IMG/VR virus record: IMGVR_UViG_3300042197_002065
Coordinates: 1-24,970 of that record
Source: a virus
Length of the DNA stretch: 24,970 bases
Reading direction: 5' to 3' (one strand)
Shown: positions 1 through 7,059 of the stretch, in pieces
How positions within the stretch are numbered: the first letter of the stretch is position 1
How the letters are laid out: each line of letters opens with the position of its first letter
Notes under the pieces: model-generated
Seen by the model: only the letters and a program-made list of their open reading frames with translations
Told to the model about the DNA's origin: nothing
Database searches by the model: none
Program-made: the position numbers and the translations under genes

Positions 1-1120
1 ATATTTCATTCTCTGTTAAAATCTCCGATAATCTTTCAATAAATATAAAGTTATTTTGGTTTAACATCATTCCATCAAACTCAACAACAATATCATTCTC
101 ACAAATAGGGTCGTGGCGGTGAATTAAGCGAACCCTACTAGTTAAATCAAACTTTGTGTTTTTTTGTTCTTCATCAATATAATGAGTAGTTATCACACCA
201 TCATCTATGTATATTTTATCACACCAGGGTTCTAATGCTCTCAATAACTCTAAATTACAATTTTTAACCACTAACCCAACACCATATTTGTGGGGGATGA
301 TTGGTTTCATAAATTCATCGTGCTTTACAAAATGTCCCCACTTACGAATAAAATTACGAGTAGACCTAATATTTTGAGCTTCCCATTCATTTGAGTTTTG
401 ACCCGGAGTTGTAAGAGTTGGATTAAATCGTGAACCTCTACAAGTTAAGTGGAATACAGCACCTTCCCAAGTCTGAACAAATGAGTATCCGTTCAAAAGG
501 AATCGGTTAAAAATATCGGAATCCTCTTTTGATTGTGGAGCGTATAATGGGTCGTGACCGCCAATGGATGTAAAGTCTTCTTTGAATAAAAACCAAGGAG
601 CGAAAATACCATCGGTGGTTTTATCTTTAACTGTGGGAACGTAACTATTAAAGAACTCCATAAACCAATCCTCATTGAAGTCTTCAGGTTCAGTTGGAGC
701 ATTTTGAATTAACACCTTTTCAGGACCAGGAGGATGTAAGTCTGGTTCGATTCGTGTAAGGGAAACTACAGTTAATGGCTTAATATACTTCAGTACCGAT
801 TCAAGAGCACCGGGACATAGGTACATATCAGCGTGATAGATACCAACTATTTTTGTAGGTGCTACCTCATTAATCAACCTATCATATAAAATAGTGTGAC
901 CCAATCGTGTAGGTCCTTCGTTTCTGATAGCATGAAAGTTCGGGTCAAGTTTCATCATTTCTTGACACCATTCCCATGTACCATCATTTGAAAAATCATC
1001 AGCTACACAAATGTGTGGCTCACTTCCAGCATTTTTACGAATGGCATCATACGACCATTTTAAATATTTCAAGTTATTTCTTGATGGCTGAATAAAACTA
1101 ATATCTTTTTTTGTAATCAT
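1..1120 (-). CDS. GT2-type glycosyltransferase (partial, 3' end outside window)
   Basis: I translated this minus-strand frame directly. It is open from an ATG at 1118-1120 to the window edge (373 codons), so the C-terminus is missing. The N-terminus has the GT-A/GT2 pattern: 'FIQPSRNNLKYLKWS' followed by 'CVADDFSNDGTWEW', matching the usual first strand and nucleotide-sugar acidic loop. A later 'YHADMYLCPGAL' is a DxD-like metal site (HAD-M). A second half from about residue 285 begins 'VGLVVKNCNLELLRALEPW', ending 'IVVEFDGMML', and may be an additional domain. It would transfer a sugar from an activated nucleotide donor in the host cytoplasm. The start overlaps the stop of the upstream gene in ATGA, which supports this start and translational coupling. 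Acceptor and sugar are unknown. The call of a glycosyltransferase is fairly secure; specificity is not. Confidence 0.8.
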   Translation of the reverse strand, partial: MITKKDISFIQPSRNNLKYLKWSYDAIRKNAGSEPHICVADDFSNDGTWEWCQEMMKLDPNFHAIRNEGPTRLGHTILYDRLINEVAPTKIVGIYHADMYLCPGALESVLKYIKPLTVVSLTRIEPDLHPPGPEKVLIQNAPTEPEDFNEDWFMEFFNSYVPTVKDKTTDGIFAPWFLFKEDFTSIGGHDPLYAPQSKEDSDIFNRFLLNGYSFVQTWEGAVFHLTCRGSRFNPTLTTPGQNSNEWEAQNIRSTRNFIRKWGHFVKHDEFMKPIIPHKYGVGLVVKNCNLELLRALEPWCDKIYIDDGVITTHYIDEEQKNTKFDLTSRVRLIHRHDPICENDIVVEFDGMMLNQNNFIFIERLSEILTENEI

Positions 1121-2076
1121 AACGTATGTAACTTTTTAGTCATTTCGGATAGAAACGATTCTTCCGAATGATGTTGTTTATATAAATATCTACATTTATC
1201 ACTCATGTCTTTATAAAAGACATTATCTGATTTTAATTTGTTTAAAAGTCGTCTGGCTGATTGTACATTGGATGGGTTTACAGACAAATCCGGATGTAAA
1301 TTTACTTGAGTATCCAAATCATTATATGCTACACATGGAATTCCCAAATAAGCACAATTCATAGGGAACGTTCCCGCGCCCGTAGTTGGCATCAAATGTA
1401 TAGCATACTTGAATGTCGACAACTCCTTAATCCAGTCGACCCACTCCATATATGGAAAATAGTTTATATCTTCAATCAGGTCTTCGTTTTCAATTTTCCT
1501 ACCCATCGATGGAGCCCAAATTGGTATCTCCAAATCTCTGGCACAAATGTATGAATCAAAACCACCATACCATCTACAAAAATTACCGCCGATTACAACC
1601 TTCTCTTCTTTTTCTGAATATGCAACACCACTTACAAGGTCTGTAATCATAAGACTCGGAATATCCTCAACCCATTTATTGTCACCTAATATACCTTTAA
1701 AGTATGGGATGTCGGTTTTGTTCTCACTCAATAAACCATCAGCAGACGCCAATACATTGTAATGCCAGAATTGATGTTCTAACGGCATATCTTGAAATAC
1801 CCAATGAGGTCCTTCTTGCATCCATAAAACTTTTTTCGAGAATCGTCTTGCCTCATTGACAACATCTATGTTTGCAATTTGTTCTCTAAAATTAGTAGAC
1901 TTACCAACTAAAAGAATTGCAACATCGTATTGTTCTTCTACTTGTTGTATTTTTAACATAGGATAGTGGTCAGCTCCAAGAGCACACATCTGAGCAAACT
2001 CCACTCTCATGTTTTTATGATTTCTTGGTATCTTACCAATAAATCCCATCTCACTAAAAAATGCTATTTTTCCCAT
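1117..2076 (-). CDS. Putative GT-B-fold glycosyltransferase
   Basis: A 319-residue protein. No textbook motif is exact, but the layout fits a GT-B enzyme. There is an N-terminal Rossmann-like half ('YDVAILLVGKS', 'KKVLWMQEGPHWVF') and a C-terminal donor-binding half containing 'YAIHLMPTTGAGTFPMNCAYLGIPCVAYND' in two pieces, which resembles the glycine-rich donor loop followed by 'G-[IK]-P-x-[VI]' seen in GT4/GT1 enzymes. No signal peptide or membrane segment is visible, so it should be cytoplasmic. It sits between a GT8-like and a GT2 gene and shares a 4-base ATGA overlap with the downstream gene and a 13-base overlap with the upstream one, so it belongs to the same operon. It may alternatively be a CgeB-like or other GT-B homologue. 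Donor and acceptor are unknown. Confidence 0.65.
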   Translation of the reverse strand: MGKIAFFSEMGFIGKIPRNHKNMRVEFAQMCALGADHYPMLKIQQVEEQYDVAILLVGKSTNFREQIANIDVVNEARRFSKKVLWMQEGPHWVFQDMPLEHQFWHYNVLASADGLLSENKTDIPYFKGILGDNKWVEDIPSLMITDLVSGVAYSEKEEKVVIGGNFCRWYGGFDSYICARDLEIPIWAPSMGRKIENEDLIEDINYFPYMEWVDWIKELSTFKYAIHLMPTTGAGTFPMNCAYLGIPCVAYNDLDTQVNLHPDLSVNPSNVQSARRLLNKLKSDNVFYKDMSDKCRYLYKQHHSEESFLSEMTKKLHTL

Positions 2077-2831
2077 AGTTCCGTATAAGCTCGTTTTAAA
2101 AAGTACCCAGAGTTTCTACCTAAGTTATTTTGTGGAATTGCATTAAAATGGTACACCCATCCCTGTTCGTACATATTCTGTAAATCATCTGGCCACCATC
2201 CCCATCCGAAGTATAGTAAGTTTTTGCTTAACATATGATGCAGATTATATGTTGGTGGAAAAATTTTTAAGTCAATATTATGACTCTGTACTAAGTAGTT
2301 GATTGGAGTCTGATCAGTACCTAAAGAAGCTTTTTGTTTTTCCACAAATAGTGTTTTATTTGCGTAGTAAAAATCTAGAACTTTTTTAAAGAAAGGCTTG
2401 TAAACTTCGTTTACTATCTGAAAGCCTCCGTTGAAGTAAAGTCCTCTATCGAGTTTGTAATTACTAAAGACATCTTTATAATGCCTGATACTTCTACCGG
2501 TCCATTCCCAGCATCCTAAATCAAGAACTCCAACATATTTTCTTTCTGTAAATTCAAAAAAGTTAGGAGTATCAGGGTGAACTATAGTATCAGAATCCAC
2601 CATTAAGATCTGATCGTACTCAATATCGTTATGTTCAAGTATGTCAAACAAGTGGTATCTCTGCCAGGGAATAGTCATTTCGTCCCAGGTATACAGCGGA
2701 GTATCCCATACTAATACTTCGGCATTATTTTTCTCAGCCCATTTTTGCCAAGACTTTACGCTGTAATGGTAAGCGTGATGTCTATTTCTCCCAGCATCAA
2801 TTGCCGGAATAAATATAATATTTTTTTTCAT
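2064..2831 (-). CDS. GT8-like / GT-A glycosyltransferase
   Basis: A 255-residue protein that looks like a retaining GT-A enzyme. It carries 'QILMVDSDTIVHPDTPNFFE' (DSD metal site, D79 and D81), then 'YFNGGFQIVN' (residues 132-141), 'LGTDQTPINYL' and a late 'YHFNAIP' resembling the terminal HxNG-type histidine motif of GT8-like families. This order (DxD, NGG, DQ, H-x-N) is characteristic of the GT8/PLOD-like superfamily. It probably transfers a hexose from a nucleotide sugar with Mn2+. The start ATG lies 9 bases after an AAAGAG purine stretch and overlaps the stop of the upstream epimerase in ATGA. It is co-transcribed with the epimerase, which could supply its donor; that pairing is an inference from neighbourhood. 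Confidence 0.75.
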   Translation of the reverse strand: MKKNIIFIPAIDAGRNRHHAYHYSVKSWQKWAEKNNAEVLVWDTPLYTWDEMTIPWQRYHLFDILEHNDIEYDQILMVDSDTIVHPDTPNFFEFTERKYVGVLDLGCWEWTGRSIRHYKDVFSNYKLDRGLYFNGGFQIVNEVYKPFFKKVLDFYYANKTLFVEKQKASLGTDQTPINYLVQSHNIDLKIFPPTYNLHHMLSKNLLYFGWGWWPDDLQNMYEQGWVYHFNAIPQNNLGRNSGYFLKRAYTELWEK

Positions 2832-3685
2832 AAATTTAACTCTTTAATATAGTTTTCTAATTCACGGCTTGGATACCAGTCTAAGATCTTATTAGCGGTA
2901 CTATCCGTATTCAACGTGTGTCTTGCTTCTCCTGGTTTAGCATCTTTATATACCGGTACAATGTTGAACATTTTTGCAACTTCATTGACTGAGTGATTTT
3001 TGCCTCTACCTAGTTCAAATTCATACCCGTAAGCTTTCTTTTTCATTATTAAAATTAAAGCATCTATAATATCATCTACATGTGTAAAATCTCTTCGCTG
3101 CTCTCCATCTCCGTATACTTCACATTGAATATGATTCTGCATGTTATTAATCCAGCGTCCAATAAGAGTAGTGTAGCCACCTTCTAGTAGCTGATACGGA
3201 CCGTATACGTTGTAGAATCTGGCAATAGATGCTGATAATTTAAAATGAGTTTGATATAACTGTATAATATCCTCTCCTAAATCTTTAGAGAATGTGTATG
3301 GGTTTTTAAATCTACCGCTGTGTTTAGATGATGAACCTGCGTAAATCAAAGGAATGTCAGTCTTAACACAAAACTTAACCACTTCATATGTTCCGTTAAA
3401 GTTTGTATCAATATACTCTTCAGGTCGTTCAAAAGATGGTCCAATTCTTGCAATAGCAGCCAAGTGAAATACAACATCAAAATCTTTATCCATAGTGGAT
3501 ATATTTTGAATATCACCGACCCAATAACGACACCCCTCTATCTCGTTGGATTTTAAACCGGTTGAGTAATTGTCTAATGATTGGATTTCGTGTCCATCTT
3601 TTAATAATCTTTTGATGAGGTTTGTTCCTACAAAACCAGCACCACCCGTAACTAATACTTTCATTTTATCCAATAATACTTTCAT
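2828..3685 (-). CDS. NAD-dependent sugar-nucleotide epimerase/dehydratase
   Basis: A 285-residue extended short-chain dehydrogenase. 'VTGGAGFVG' (residues 12-20) is the NAD-binding glycine loop, 'SLDNYSTG' follows strand 2, 'VFHLAA' is the usual strand-4 signature, 'AGSSSKHSG' holds the active-site serine (118-120) and 'YTFSK' gives Tyr130/Lys134 of the YxxxK catalytic pair. The family includes UDP-glucose/UDP-GlcNAc 4-epimerases and related dehydratases; which reaction is catalysed cannot be told here. At 285 residues it is shorter than GalE (about 338). I chose the ATG at 3683-3685: it follows the stop of the upstream GT2 (TAA-A-ATG) and has GGAAGGG 11 bases upstream. A 21-bp tandem duplication covers this start, so the protein begins MKVLLDKMKVLVTGG; the second ATG (3662-3664) may be the ancestral start. 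Confidence 0.9.
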   Translation of the reverse strand: MKVLLDKMKVLVTGGAGFVGTNLIKRLLKDGHEIQSLDNYSTGLKSNEIEGCRYWVGDIQNISTMDKDFDVVFHLAAIARIGPSFERPEEYIDTNFNGTYEVVKFCVKTDIPLIYAGSSSKHSGRFKNPYTFSKDLGEDIIQLYQTHFKLSASIARFYNVYGPYQLLEGGYTTLIGRWINNMQNHIQCEVYGDGEQRRDFTHVDDIIDALILIMKKKAYGYEFELGRGKNHSVNEVAKMFNIVPVYKDAKPGEARHTLNTDSTANKILDWYPSRELENYIKELNL

Positions 3686-3695
3686 TTTATCCAAT
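3654..3695 (-). repeat. 21-bp perfect tandem duplication over a stop/start junction
   Basis: Two identical 21-base units (3654-3674 and 3675-3695) lie head to tail. Each contains the minus-strand string GGATAAAATGAAAGTATTA, i.e. the TAA of the upstream GT2 and the ATG of the epimerase. The duplication is in frame and adds seven residues to the epimerase N-terminus (MKVLLDK before MKVLVTGG), giving two alternative start codons 21 bases apart. It is directly visible and looks recent because the copies are identical. Confidence 0.95.
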
Positions 3696-4322
3696 ACCCT
3701 TCCACGTTGCTCCATTTGTAGTGTAGTAATGGTTTACTTCTATGGTGGGTGTATATAAATAGTTTTTACCAAGCTTTATAATATCATCTGCCCAGTATCT
3801 ATCTTCCTTTCCAGGAAGAGTTTCATCAAAAAGATAATTGGTCAATATTTCTTTTGTATAAAAGCAAAACGCATTATGTAAAAATGGTCGGTCTTCTAAT
3901 TTAGAATACATATTAATTTCTTCATTATCACCAAAATGAGACCAAATGTATCTTTTACTAATTTTCTTACCTCTATAAATTGGAGTTTGTTTTCCAAAAA
4001 TAGCAACATACTTTTTCAATTCAGTATCAACATACTGCAAATTTAATTTGGTTATTTGTGAATGTGCTGACAATACTAATATAATATCATACTTTGAATT
4101 TTTAACTCCAAAATTTATTGCTTTTCCCGGTGTATAATCATCTATGGTAACTACTCTAATATCACCACGATTGTTAAACAACTTTACAACATCCAACGAA
4201 TCATCAGTAGAATGGTCATCAATTACAATTATTTCAGCATTAGGAATAAAATCTAAAACTGATTGAATAGCAAACCCAATATACTGATGTTCATTGTGGT
4301 TTCTAATAATTACACTAACCAT
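3687..4322 (-). CDS. GT2 glycosyltransferase
   Basis: A 211-residue GT-A family 2 enzyme. The opening 'MVSVIIRNHNEHQYI' is the standard first strand of GT2, followed by 'AEIIVIDDHSTDDS' (nucleotide-binding acidic loop) and 'TPGKAINFGVKNSKYDIILVLSAH', where the usual DxD is replaced by S-A-H. A C-terminal 'GKEDRYWADD' matches the ED motif holding the catalytic base. The SAH in place of DxD is a real departure, so metal binding may differ. I start at the ATG 4320-4322, which has AGGT 8 bases upstream; an upstream ATG would give a 62-base overlap with neuB and 18 extra residues before the conserved start. It overlaps the end of the NeuB-like gene by 8 bases and would act in the same glycan pathway. 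Confidence 0.85.
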   Translation of the reverse strand: MVSVIIRNHNEHQYIGFAIQSVLDFIPNAEIIVIDDHSTDDSLDVVKLFNNRGDIRVVTIDDYTPGKAINFGVKNSKYDIILVLSAHSQITKLNLQYVDTELKKYVAIFGKQTPIYRGKKISKRYIWSHFGDNEEINMYSKLEDRPFLHNAFCFYTKEILTNYLFDETLPGKEDRYWADDIIKLGKNYLYTPTIEVNHYYTTNGATWKGIG

Positions 4323-5115
4323 TGAATCTACCTGAATAATTGTTTCTTGAATCCAATTCACTCTCTTGAAAGTCATCTCCGTGATAAATTAACATTTCAT
4401 CTCTCATTTTGATGTAGTCCGTTAAGTCTTTCATTTGATGTGGTAGAACTGCAAATTTATTATCACGACCCGGTAAATCATTATCAATAGTAAAGTGTTT
4501 TTCAATTACTTCAGCACCCTCACCAATTGCAACTTTAGCAGACTCCACACCTTCAATATGGTCAGAATATCCAACAGGAAATCCAATAGACTTTAAAGTA
4601 TTCATTCGTTGTAAATTCGCCATATGTGGTTTACACGGATATGTAGAAACACAATGTAGTATATACAAATCAGCTAATTCTATAACAGAAGTGTTTTTCT
4701 CAATCTCATCAAATGTGGATGTACCCGTTGACATAAAAATTGTATTAAAGTTTTCATTACAATACTTAATGAGTTCGTGATTACGAGATTCAAAACTTGG
4801 AATCTTCACATCTACTACACCAAGCTCCACTAACAATTCTGCGTCTTTGATGCTGAACACACTTGATAGAAACTTGATACCAACTTCATTACAATAATTG
4901 ATAAGTTCAATGTGTCTTTCTCGTGTGAGTTCGGCTTTTTCGTAAATTTCTCTACGACCATCTTCATCCCAAATGCCAGGTTTGAGTCTTTCAACGGACC
5001 AGCTTTGAAACTTTGCGTAGGTAGCTCCACTTTTTTTCGCGGCCAAAATCATTTTTTTAGCCAACTCCATATCACCGCCGTGATTCCATCCAATTTCTGC
5101 AATTACTTTAACCAT
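4315..5115 (-). CDS. neuB: NeuB-like sialic/nonulosonic acid synthase, no SAF domain
   Basis: A 266-residue protein with the full signature of the NeuB TIM-barrel. It has 'AEIGWNHGG' (6-14), 'AKFQ' (34-37), 'IPSFES', 'MSTGTS' (128-133), 'HCVSTYPC' (154-161), 'GYSDH' (182-186) and 'EKHFTID' with 'LPGRD' (205-218). The family condenses phosphoenolpyruvate with an N-acetylhexosamine derivative (ManNAc or a diacetamido sugar) to give a nonulosonic acid such as sialic, legionaminic or pseudaminic acid. Family members are usually about 340-350 residues, with a C-terminal antifreeze-like SAF domain; here the protein stops after the barrel. Start chosen at ATG 5113-5115, which overlaps the end of the FkbM gene by 13 bases and begins directly at the first conserved strand. 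A NeuA-like gene lies two genes upstream, giving synthase plus activator in one operon. Confidence 0.88.
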   Translation of the reverse strand: MVKVIAEIGWNHGGDMELAKKMILAAKKSGATYAKFQSWSVERLKPGIWDEDGRREIYEKAELTRERHIELINYCNEVGIKFLSSVFSIKDAELLVELGVVDVKIPSFESRNHELIKYCNENFNTIFMSTGTSTFDEIEKNTSVIELADLYILHCVSTYPCKPHMANLQRMNTLKSIGFPVGYSDHIEGVESAKVAIGEGAEVIEKHFTIDNDLPGRDNKFAVLPHQMKDLTDYIKMRDEMLIYHGDDFQESELDSRNNYSGRFNG

Positions 5116-5702
5116 AGTTGATCGTTTTTTCCTAAATGACATTTATATGTAAATCCAAGTTTTTTAAGATTTTCTTCAGTTTTTTTGTTCATACCAAAAT
5201 CATCTTTGTAAACCAATTCAATTAGAACTGCTTTGGTTTCTGAAAAGAAATCTTCACATTCCAATATGTGTGCTTCGGCTCCTTCCACATCTATTTTAAC
5301 AATATGTGGTCTTATAGTTTCATTGTTTGCGTTTTTAAATGGAACACTAATTGAATTTTCTTTGTTAAATATTCCATATGTTCCATTATTTGACTTACCA
5401 TCTGAACGCATTCCTATTGTAAACTCACCATCAGAATTAAACAATCCATATTCGTGTATAGTAAATCGTGTATCTTCTAACTTCCGTAATTCATTTAAAT
5501 TGTCCGGCTGTGGTTCATATGCGTGAAGTTCACATTCAGAATATATTTCCAAAAATGATTCAGAAAAATATCCAATATTAGCACCAATGTCGGCTATAAT
5601 AAGCTTTGGTTGGTTTATTTGAACTTTTTGGTTCAACTCTTTAATTTGTCTTAAAGCACTATCCTTTAAAACGGACTTCATATCTTTTGTATATAAACTC
5701 AT
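5103..5702 (-). CDS. FkbM-family SAM methyltransferase
   Basis: A 199-residue class I methyltransferase of the FkbM family. 'IADIGANIGYFS' (36-47) is the SAM-binding motif I, 'ELHAYEPQPDN' (about 58-68) carries the acidic residue that binds the ribose, and 'VKIDVEGAE' (135-143) is the FkbM hallmark. Family members O-methylate sugars or polyketides, and they are common in capsule and LPS clusters. The C-terminus 'CHLGKNDQLWLK' is typical of the last strands. The start overlaps the stop of the NeuA-like gene as ATGA. Position between neuA and neuB suggests, but does not prove, that its substrate is a sugar of the same glycan, for example a methylated nonulosonate. Confidence 0.87.
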   Translation of the reverse strand: MSLYTKDMKSVLKDSALRQIKELNQKVQINQPKLIIADIGANIGYFSESFLEIYSECELHAYEPQPDNLNELRKLEDTRFTIHEYGLFNSDGEFTIGMRSDGKSNNGTYGIFNKENSISVPFKNANNETIRPHIVKIDVEGAEAHILECEDFFSETKAVLIELVYKDDFGMNKKTEENLKKLGFTYKCHLGKNDQLWLK

Positions 5703-6244
5703 TTCAACTTTTCTTTTACTAATTGTAAATCGGATTCGTAATGAACATCCACTGCGTCATCCTTAATACAACCTAATCTCTTACTTACTTGACCTGAATA
5801 CAAATAGTCATACTTAAATATACGAACAGAACCACTTCGTTTGTAACTTGGATTTACCGTAATCAAATCATCATATTTGTTTTCAATCATATAATCAATA
5901 CACTCATCAAGAGTATGAGACCTATTTGGATTGTCAGGTTGAAGCCCCACTACGAGGTCATATTGGTCATCTCTTTTTTTTCTTACAACATCCAAGTAGA
6001 CATCAACTACTTCAGTATCACCACATAAATTAGCGTTTCGTAAATCAAATCCAACACTATAATGTTCACAAATTGATTTTACTTCATCGCTTTCAGAGGA
6101 TACGATTATGGTAATATCGCGTTTACTTTCATTTGCATAATCTACTGAATGTAGGAACATAGGTTTACCATTCAAGTCACGAATGTTTTTCTTTTCCAAT
6201 CGTGTTGAGTCAAGTTTGGTTGGAATAATTACTAATACTTTCAT
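5699..6244 (-). CDS. neuA: NeuA-like CMP-nonulosonate cytidylyltransferase (short)
   Basis: A 181-residue nucleotidyltransferase. The N-terminal 'VIIPTKLDSTRLEKKNIRDL' matches the NeuA signature (IIPARxGSKRLxxKNI), with the KNI lysine at position 19; 'LNGKPMF' follows, and 'GLQPDNPNRS' (100-109) matches the family's LQPTSPLR. It would activate the nonulosonic acid to its CMP-sugar, the donor for sialyl-type transferases. Canonical NeuA is about 220-230 residues, so this version is about 40 residues short, mostly in the C-terminal part where the dimerisation helix and second metal aspartate reside. 'CIKDDAVDVHYESDLQLVKEKL' (in two parts) does give the terminal 'DI-DxxxDL' type ending. It overlaps its neighbours by ATGA on both sides. 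KdsB-like activity is an alternative. Confidence 0.82.
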   Translation of the reverse strand: MKVLVIIPTKLDSTRLEKKNIRDLNGKPMFLHSVDYANESKRDITIIVSSESDEVKSICEHYSVGFDLRNANLCGDTEVVDVYLDVVRKKRDDQYDLVVGLQPDNPNRSHTLDECIDYMIENKYDDLITVNPSYKRSGSVRIFKYDYLYSGQVSKRLGCIKDDAVDVHYESDLQLVKEKLK

Positions 6245-7047
6245 AATTTAATAAACCAACCATTTTGTTTTAATTTTTCTTTAACTTCTTCAATATTATT
6301 AGTTCCGAATTTTCTTATATTACCATCTTTTTTAAATGGTTCTATGAAAGCAATTGGAAATAATTCTTTGATTACCTCTTCTTGGTTTTGAAATTTATTT
6401 TCAGTATCAAATTTTTCTTGAATAAAAAATGCATTGTTTGAAGAAGGGTCTCCGTGTTGATTTTGTTTCATAACGTGAACCAACCGATATCCATATTGTG
6501 AAAATAATTTAACAAGACCATACAAACTAACACCATAATTTGAACTATATGATGTTTCTGAATCCGCCTTTTGAGTATTTTCACGATACACTTTGGTATA
6601 GGCCTCATCATATGACCAGATTGGATTAAATTCCGCAATTATAACATTTGATTTGTAACCACCCTTTAAAAGAGATTTCATAACCCAGTAATCCATATTA
6701 TCAATATCAACTGAAATATAGTCTATGTTTTTTGGACATTCATATTTTTTTAAAAGTTCAGTTATATTGTTTTCCGTAATCCAAACTTTTGTAATTTCCT
6801 TATCATTGTATTTGTTATCACCATCTAATAAAAGACCTGAAATGTTATACTTTTCCATAATTGGAACAATATTAGATGCTTTTTTAGAAAAAGCACCAAT
6901 GTCCAAAGTGTAGTTATGTTCTATTCCAATATTTTCAAAAATGTGTAAAGCCACTCCTTGATTTCCATCTTCGGTTGGGCTTCCATTATTGGAGTGGTGA
7001 CCCCCAATTAATCCTTCGTATTGTTGTAAGTTATCTAAAAAATACAT
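6241..7047 (-). CDS. FkbM-like methyltransferase-fold protein
   Basis: A 268-residue protein with a class I methyltransferase-like core. 'YTLDIGAFSKKASNI' (about 47-61) sits at the SAM motif I, 'GLLLDGDNKY' at the acidic ribose-binding strand and 'IDYISVDIDNMDYWVMKSLL' (in two parts) resembles the FkbM 'vKiDvEGaE...L' region with D-I-D-N in place of D-V-E-G. Related proteins often occur in phage and bacterial glycan clusters as methyltransferases of undetermined substrate. Because glycine-rich motif I is weakened (DIGAFSKK rather than DIGANxG), activity is less certain than for the FkbM gene at 5103-5702. The start is preceded by AAGGAAA, and the 12-base gap upstream is one of the few real intergenic spaces in the operon. 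A TATAAATA late-promoter match lies just before it. Confidence 0.6.
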   Translation of the reverse strand: MYFLDNLQQYEGLIGGHHSNNGSPTEDGNQGVALHIFENIGIEHNYTLDIGAFSKKASNIVPIMEKYNISGLLLDGDNKYNDKEITKVWITENNITELLKKYECPKNIDYISVDIDNMDYWVMKSLLKGGYKSNVIIAEFNPIWSYDEAYTKVYRENTQKADSETSYSSNYGVSLYGLVKLFSQYGYRLVHVMKQNQHGDPSSNNAFFIQEKFDTENKFQNQEEVIKELFPIAFIEPFKKDGNIRKFGTNNIEEVKEKLKQNGWFIKL

Positions 7048-7059
7048 AAGTTTCCTTTT

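Noticed and set aside
1180-1187. TATAAATA on the plus strand (also near 3753, 14424 and 18171)
   Set aside because: No genes on the plus strand follow any of these sites. In DNA this AT-rich a handful of exact matches per strand is expected by chance.
4322-4376. Longer N-terminus for the GT2 at 3687-4322
   Set aside because: The added 18 residues lie before the conserved first strand and would overlap the NeuB gene by 62 bases, while the chosen ATG has an AGGT site 8 bases upstream.
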